NCBI GenBank assembly: GCA_018822065.1 | Contig: JAHJKV010000007.1 | Coordinates: 1 to 10,198 of the forward strand | Source: Pseudomonadota bacterium | GTDB taxonomy: Bacteria > Desulfobacterota > Desulfovibrionia > Desulfovibrionales > Desulfovibrionaceae | Reading direction: 5' to 3' | Length of the DNA stretch: 10,198 bases | Shown here: one piece after another, positions 6,151-10,198 of the stretch | Numbering within the stretch: the stretch's first letter is position 1 | Layout: each line of letters starts with the position of its first letter | Translations under genes and position numbers: made by a program | Notes under the pieces: generated by a model | The model's input: the letters and a program-made list of their open reading frames with translations, nothing else | What the model was told of the DNA's origin: nothing | The model's database searches: none

Positions 6151-7092
6151 TTATTTCCACTCAATGACCGCGGTTTCGCGAAGACGCTTCATATACCCAT
6201 CATACTGTTCATTGAGCTTGCGCTCACGAATCTCCTGAAAAATCTTGTCGCGCATGCCAGGGGCATCATTAACCCTCAATGAGGAACTTTCCTCGAACTT
6301 CAACAAGACATACGTGCCATCAACGTGAAATGGCTCAGAAACCTCACCTGACTCCAGGTCCGACAAGGCTGCTTTCCAAGCTTCCGACATGTCCGTTTCC
6401 ACGATAAGGCCCAGGTCACCGCCCTCTTCTGGGGCTGGCCCGGCAGAGTAGGCCTTGGCGGCTTCCTCAAACGTCATCTTTCCCCCATCAATGGCTGCGA
6501 CAACCGTGTCCATCTCCTCTTCGGTCGGAACCATTATGGCCTTCAGATGCTGACGCAATCCTCCGGCTGCTTCCGGCTTGGAGGCAAAGGCCTCATCAAT
6601 CTCCGTCTCGGTGACCACAAGTTTGGTGCCGACGATACCCTGAATAAGCTGTTGCTTCAGCATATCTTTCTCAACCTTTGCCCGAAAAGCTTCCATGGTC
6701 AGCCCCATATTGGCGAGGGTGGCGGCAGACGCTTCGTCATCCTTGAATTCATCCATCTCTCGCAACCGATCAAAGTAGGCATCTATCTGGGCGGGGTCCA
6801 CGCGCAACTGCAACCTGGTCACCTCTTCTTCCAAGAGGATCTCCTCGACCATCTTTTCAATGATTCCCTGGCGCTGTTCGTTGATCGCCTGCTCCGCTTG
6901 AACCGGGTCAAATCGATCTCCGAGTTTGAGTCGGAAGTTGGCGCGTACTATATTGAGCTGTTCGTCGAGGTCATACTTGGTGATCGGCTCTCCATTGACC
7001 ACGACCAGAATCGAATGAACATCCTCTGCCCAGGAAATATGACTGGAAAGAAGCACTGCCATGACAAGAAAAAGTGATGCATTTCTCAACAC
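6151..7092 (-). CDS. SurA-like periplasmic peptidyl-prolyl isomerase/chaperone
   Basis: This 313-residue exported protein probably helps fold outer-membrane or periplasmic proteins. Residues 1-22 are a Sec signal peptide (hydrophobic core SLFLVMAVLLSS; likely cleavage after SWA). A SurA-type N-terminal helical domain (about 25-165, with VVNGEPITKYDLDEQL at 31-46) is followed by one parvulin domain (about 178-268), with H182 at the first active-site position, GGDLG (224-228), and ESGEVSEPF near its end. The second parvulin histidine, normally in a GYHI motif, appears replaced (GTYVLL). E. coli SurA has two parvulin domains; this one has one. The start is GTG at 7092 with GGAG 8 nt upstream; the next in-frame ATG would truncate the signal peptide. 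It lies 29 bp after the parvulin-like lipoprotein gene. Confidence 0.85.
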   Translation of the reverse strand: MLRNASLFLVMAVLLSSHISWAEDVHSILVVVNGEPITKYDLDEQLNIVRANFRLKLGDRFDPVQAEQAINEQRQGIIEKMVEEILLEEEVTRLQLRVDPAQIDAYFDRLREMDEFKDDEASAATLANMGLTMEAFRAKVEKDMLKQQLIQGIVGTKLVVTETEIDEAFASKPEAAGGLRQHLKAIMVPTEEEMDTVVAAIDGGKMTFEEAAKAYSAGPAPEEGGDLGLIVETDMSEAWKAALSDLESGEVSEPFHVDGTYVLLKFEESSSLRVNDAPGMRDKIFQEIRERKLNEQYDGYMKRLRETAVIEWK

Positions 7093-7121
7093 GTAACAAA
7101 CTCCATTGACCTGATGGTCGC

Positions 7122-8270
7122 TTAATCTCCCGTTTCATCGTCCGCCGATTCCGAAACATCCTGAGCATCGTCAAGAGGCTCAGGCTCATCGAGGGGCGAC
7201 TCGCCGCTGAGCGCCTGCTCATCGTCACCATCGTCTTCATTCCCCATTTCCTCGCCCATGCCATCACCAGAGTCGATCTCCAGGTCGGTGTCCGCGCCCT
7301 GCCCGGCCTGGTCATCTTCGACACCGGCAGTATCGTCATCGGCAGCCTTCTCCAACAAGAGAGCGCTGATCTTGATGTCCGCAACGGCCAATTGCTTGGA
7401 AAGCCATTCTTCGAAGGCTTCCGAGAGTTTTCTGTCCAGCAGCGCCTCTTCGACCAGGGGGTAGGCCTGGGTGGGATCAAGCATTTTGGCCGGAAGCTTC
7501 TGGAGCAACACCAATGCCTCGAAGCCAGAGCGGGTTTCCAAAACGGGAGTGACCTCGCCGTTGGGCAGCCCGTCCAGGGCCTTCTTCCAGTCCTCGGAAA
7601 GCTGCCCAGCGCCGACAGTCAGCTCATTGATGGTGATGTCCGGTGATTTTTCCAACACGCCCGCCACGTCGTCCGACTCGCGGTACAATGCCACGGCACG
7701 CTGCACGGGGCCCTTCATTGCCCCCCGGATGACCACCATCCGATAGCTTTCGGGCAGGCGGAAATCCTTCAAATGCTTTTTGTAATAAGCATCGGCTTCC
7801 AGGTAGTCAATCTTGATCTGTGGTCGCAACACGTTCTGGAAAAAATTCCGGCGTGACTTATCGTAGTGCAACTGCCTGCGCCAGGAGGCGAGGTCAATGT
7901 ATTCCTCGATGAGCACCTGGTCAAAAGCGTCATCCGGGTAATCAGCCCGGACCTGCGCCTCTTCCTCGACCATTTCCTCGTCGGTAACCTGGAGTCCGAG
8001 CCGTTCAAGTTCCTGTTCCACCAGTTCCAGAACGATCAGGTCGGCCAGGATGTGGCCATACTCTCTGCGAAGAGCCTCTACGGAAGGAACAAAGGTGCCA
8101 GCCCCGTCCATGTGCAGCAGGTCGTGCTGAAACTCCAGTTGGTTCAGAGCGATAGGCCTTCCATTCACTCGGGCCACCACGCCAATGTCGTCTGTGGTGC
8201 CATTGCAGCCGCCCATCAGGAGCGTGACCGGACTCAGTGCCAGTAGCAGGAGCAGGAGCAGTCTATTCAT
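7122..8270 (-). CDS. Parvulin-like (SurA/PrsA-type) lipoprotein with acidic C-terminal tail
   Basis: This 382-residue protein is predicted to be a lipoprotein: MNRLLLLLLLALSPVTLLMG followed by GC, with acylation at C22. The -3 residue is Met rather than the usual Leu. Asn at +2 would favour the outer membrane by the E. coli rule. A SurA_N-like helical region (about 28-165; VARVNGRPIALNQLEFQHDL at 32-51) precedes a parvulin-like segment (about 170-262) that keeps PNGEVTPVLETRSGFEALVL but lacks the catalytic histidines, so isomerase activity is doubtful. Residues 311-382 are a tail with 31 Asp/Glu and no Lys/Arg. ATG at 8270 overlaps the mfd stop as ATGA, with GGAAGG as ribosome site. The frame is open 61 codons further upstream, but that part lies inside mfd and would bury the signal peptide. 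Confidence 0.85.
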   Translation of the reverse strand: MNRLLLLLLLALSPVTLLMGGCNGTTDDIGVVARVNGRPIALNQLEFQHDLLHMDGAGTFVPSVEALRREYGHILADLIVLELVEQELERLGLQVTDEEMVEEEAQVRADYPDDAFDQVLIEEYIDLASWRRQLHYDKSRRNFFQNVLRPQIKIDYLEADAYYKKHLKDFRLPESYRMVVIRGAMKGPVQRAVALYRESDDVAGVLEKSPDITINELTVGAGQLSEDWKKALDGLPNGEVTPVLETRSGFEALVLLQKLPAKMLDPTQAYPLVEEALLDRKLSEAFEEWLSKQLAVADIKISALLLEKAADDDTAGVEDDQAGQGADTDLEIDSGDGMGEEMGNEDDGDDEQALSGESPLDEPEPLDDAQDVSESADDETGD

Positions 8271-10198
8271 TCGCCTTCCATATCGGTTGCGTTGTTGGTG
8301 TCTCCGGAGCCCGGCGCGACCATTCTGACCAGCGCATCCAGCTCCGCACGCACAAATTCTATCCCGTCCGGCACCGTTGCCCCCTTGGGGAAACGAATCT
8401 CGACGGTTCCAGGAGGCTTGAGCCGTACCATCCTCTCCCTGGGCTCTATCCACTCCAGCAGATGTTCGGCTGGGATTCCCTGCCCCTCTGCATCCCAGGA
8501 AATGGAAGCTCTGCCGGGAAACAGTTCAGCCCGTGCGGCCGAAAGGACTTTCAAGGTCTCCTTGAGGGCTAGCACGGCCATGAAATTGGCCACCGGTTCC
8601 GGCAGAGGGCCGAAGCGGTCTCTGAGCTCCGCAGCAAGTTCGACCCGGTCCACTTCTCCGCTCGCCGTGGAAAGGGCCCGGTAGTAATGTAGCCGCTCGC
8701 GTGCGTCTGGTATATACCCTGCGGGGAGATGGGCTGCAAACAAAAGGCTGAGTTCCGGGTCGGCATGGCTCCGGGGTGCTTCGCCCCGAATGCGTCGTAC
8801 TTCTTCCTCCAGCATTTCCAGAAAGAGATCAAGCCCGACCCGCGCGATCTGCCCCGACTGGACCTCACCCAGGATATTGCCTGCGCCCCGCAAGCGCAAG
8901 TCTTCCATGGCAACTTTAAACCCAGCTCCGAGATAATCCATGTCCAAGATGATCCGCAAGCGTCTTTTGGATATCTGGGGCAACTGATCCAGGGAGGGAA
9001 CCACGAAATAGGCATAGGCCTGCCGCTCGCTACGACCCACCCGACCCCGGAGCTGGTAGAGTTGGCCTAAGCCGAACATCTGGGCCTGGTCCACTATCAG
9101 AGTGTTGGCATTGGGGAAATCCAGACCGGATTCGATGATGGCCGTGCACACCAGAATGTCCAGTTCCCGGTGCCAGAATCCATGGATCGTGTCCTCCAAC
9201 TCGCGCTCGTTCATTTGTCCGTGGGCCATGCCGATACGCGCATCCGGGGCCAGCTTGGCGACAAATTCGGTCACCCGGGCCAACCCCTGCACCCTGTTGT
9301 GCACCCAGAAAACCTGCCCTCCCCGCTCCAGTTCCCGCTTGAGCACCGTACGAAGCATGGCCTCATCGCGCTCCACCAGGGCGGTTTCCACCGGCTTTCT
9401 GTCCAGGGGTGGTGTCTCGATGACCGAGAGTTTCCGGATGCCTGAAAGTGAGAGCTGCAAGGTGCGTGGGATGGGCGTAGCAGTCAGGGCCAGAACATCG
9501 ATGTCCTGGCGCATCTTCTTCATCCGTTCCTTGTGCTTGACTCCGAAACGCTGTTCCTCGTCCAGGATCATCAGGCCGAGGTTGGGCAGTTCCACATCCT
9601 TGGAAAGCAGCCGGTGGGTCCCTATGAGCACATCCACCTCGCCCCGACGGGCCGCCTCCAAAATGGTCTTCTGTCGCGCCTTGGGCACAAATCGGCTGAG
9701 CATGGCCACCTTCACCGGGAAGGGCTCCATGCGCTGTCGGAAGGTCTGGTAATGCTGCTCGGCCAGAACCGTGGTGGGACAGAGCAAGGCCACCTGTTTT
9801 CCCTCGCAGGCGGCACGGAAGGCGGCGCGCAGGGCCACCTCTGTCTTGCCAAAGCCCACGTCGCCACAGACAAGCCGGTCCATGGGCTCATCCAGGCTCA
9901 TGTCCAACAATACGTCGCGCACGGCCTTTTCCTGGTCCGGGGTCTCATCAAAGCCGAAGGTGGACTCGAACTCACGGTAAAGCTCATCCGGGGGGCCATA
10001 GGAATATCCCTTGCTCACCTTGCGCCGGGCATACATCTCCACCAGGTCGCGGGCGATCTTCTCAATGGCCTTTCTGGCCTTTTCCGTGGCCTTGTTCCAG
10101 CGTCCGCCACCCAACCGGTCCAGAGCTGGACTGGCCCCCTCTGGACCCTTGTAGCGTTGCACCAGGTTGATACGGTCAACGGGCAGGTAGAGACGATC
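8267..10198 (-). CDS. mfd: Transcription-repair coupling factor Mfd, C-terminal 643 residues (runs off right edge)
   Basis: Mfd removes RNA polymerase stalled at DNA lesions and recruits UvrA. The fragment begins at the end of the RNA-polymerase-interacting (CarD-like) domain (LYLPVDRINLVQRYKG, fragment residues 3-18). The RecG-like translocase follows, with Walker A GDVGFGKT (112-119), DEEQ box (213-216), TATPIPRTL (239-247), ESGLDFPN (356-363) and QLRGRVGRS (382-390). The TRCF C-terminal domain spans about 482-557 (IPDARERLHYYRALS). Full-length Mfd is about 1,150 residues, so the N-terminal UvrB-like domains lie outside the window. The reading frame is open to the last base, and the GTG near 10162 is internal, not a start. 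The stop overlaps the next gene's ATG, so mfd probably heads or lies within the operon running to glyS. Confidence 0.98.
   Translation of the reverse strand, partial: DRLYLPVDRINLVQRYKGPEGASPALDRLGGGRWNKATEKARKAIEKIARDLVEMYARRKVSKGYSYGPPDELYREFESTFGFDETPDQEKAVRDVLLDMSLDEPMDRLVCGDVGFGKTEVALRAAFRAACEGKQVALLCPTTVLAEQHYQTFRQRMEPFPVKVAMLSRFVPKARQKTILEAARRGEVDVLIGTHRLLSKDVELPNLGLMILDEEQRFGVKHKERMKKMRQDIDVLALTATPIPRTLQLSLSGIRKLSVIETPPLDRKPVETALVERDEAMLRTVLKRELERGGQVFWVHNRVQGLARVTEFVAKLAPDARIGMAHGQMNERELEDTIHGFWHRELDILVCTAIIESGLDFPNANTLIVDQAQMFGLGQLYQLRGRVGRSERQAYAYFVVPSLDQLPQISKRRLRIILDMDYLGAGFKVAMEDLRLRGAGNILGEVQSGQIARVGLDLFLEMLEEEVRRIRGEAPRSHADPELSLLFAAHLPAGYIPDARERLHYYRALSTASGEVDRVELAAELRDRFGPLPEPVANFMAVLALKETLKVLSAARAELFPGRASISWDAEGQGIPAEHLLEWIEPRERMVRLKPPGTVEIRFPKGATVPDGIEFVRAELDALVRMVAPGSGDTNNATDMEGE

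Noticed and set aside
8271..8453. Upstream extension of the lipoprotein gene by 61 codons
   Set aside because: It overlaps the end of mfd in another frame and would bury the lipoprotein signal peptide. ATG at 8270 with GGAAGG and the ATGA overlap is a much better start.
8772..8788. CGGGG/CCCCG hairpin inside mfd
   Set aside because: It is a five-bp stem within conserved coding sequence, expected by chance in GC-rich DNA.
10160..10162. GTG as the start of mfd
   Set aside because: The codons before it continue the conserved Mfd sequence (LYLPVDRINL), so the gene simply runs off the window.
1..10198. Defence system, mobile element, CRISPR array or biosynthetic cluster
   Set aside because: All full-length genes are recognisable housekeeping or regulatory families with even codon use, and no repeats, att sites or transposase motifs were seen.

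Overview
The window looks like chromosomal housekeeping DNA from a GC-rich anaerobic bacterium. My best guess is a Desulfovibrio/Pseudodesulfovibrio-type sulfate reducer (Desulfovibrionales). That rests on protein style, the two-subunit glycyl-tRNA synthetase and the gene order, so it is an inference and not a database result. I see no tRNA, rRNA, CRISPR array, insertion sequence, prophage or toxin-antitoxin pair.

Left part (1-1034). A divergent pair sits around a 108-bp intergenic region. A short ORF that I do not recognise runs off the left edge on the minus strand. A Crp/Fnr-family regulator is read on the plus strand. Between them lies an FNR-like palindrome (ATGAC-TTAG-GTCAA) that suits the regulator's ExxSR recognition helix. 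The regulator lacks both the cAMP-contact residues of Crp and the iron-sulfur cysteines of Fnr. It ends at a strong hairpin that also serves rpsT, which converges on it from the other side.

Middle and right part (1035-10198). Everything is on the minus strand. In transcription order: mfd (3' two-thirds or less, entering from the right edge), a parvulin-type lipoprotein with a very acidic tail, a SurA-like periplasmic chaperone, a RodZ-like HTH/membrane protein, recO, glyQ, glyS, then rpsT. Gaps from mfd to glyS run from a 4-bp ATGA overlap to 38 bp, so this is probably one transcription unit. It combines transcription-coupled and recombinational DNA repair (Mfd, RecO), envelope protein folding (two PPIase-type proteins), cell-shape or envelope scaffolding (RodZ-like) and glycine charging (GlyQS). 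rpsT has its own promoter-like sequence, a short leader with a hairpin and a TTG start codon, as E. coli rpsT does.

I found no clearly new system. The points most worth checking are the unidentified divergent ORF and its regulator, the acidic PPIase-like lipoprotein coupled to mfd, and the rpsT leader with its TTG start.
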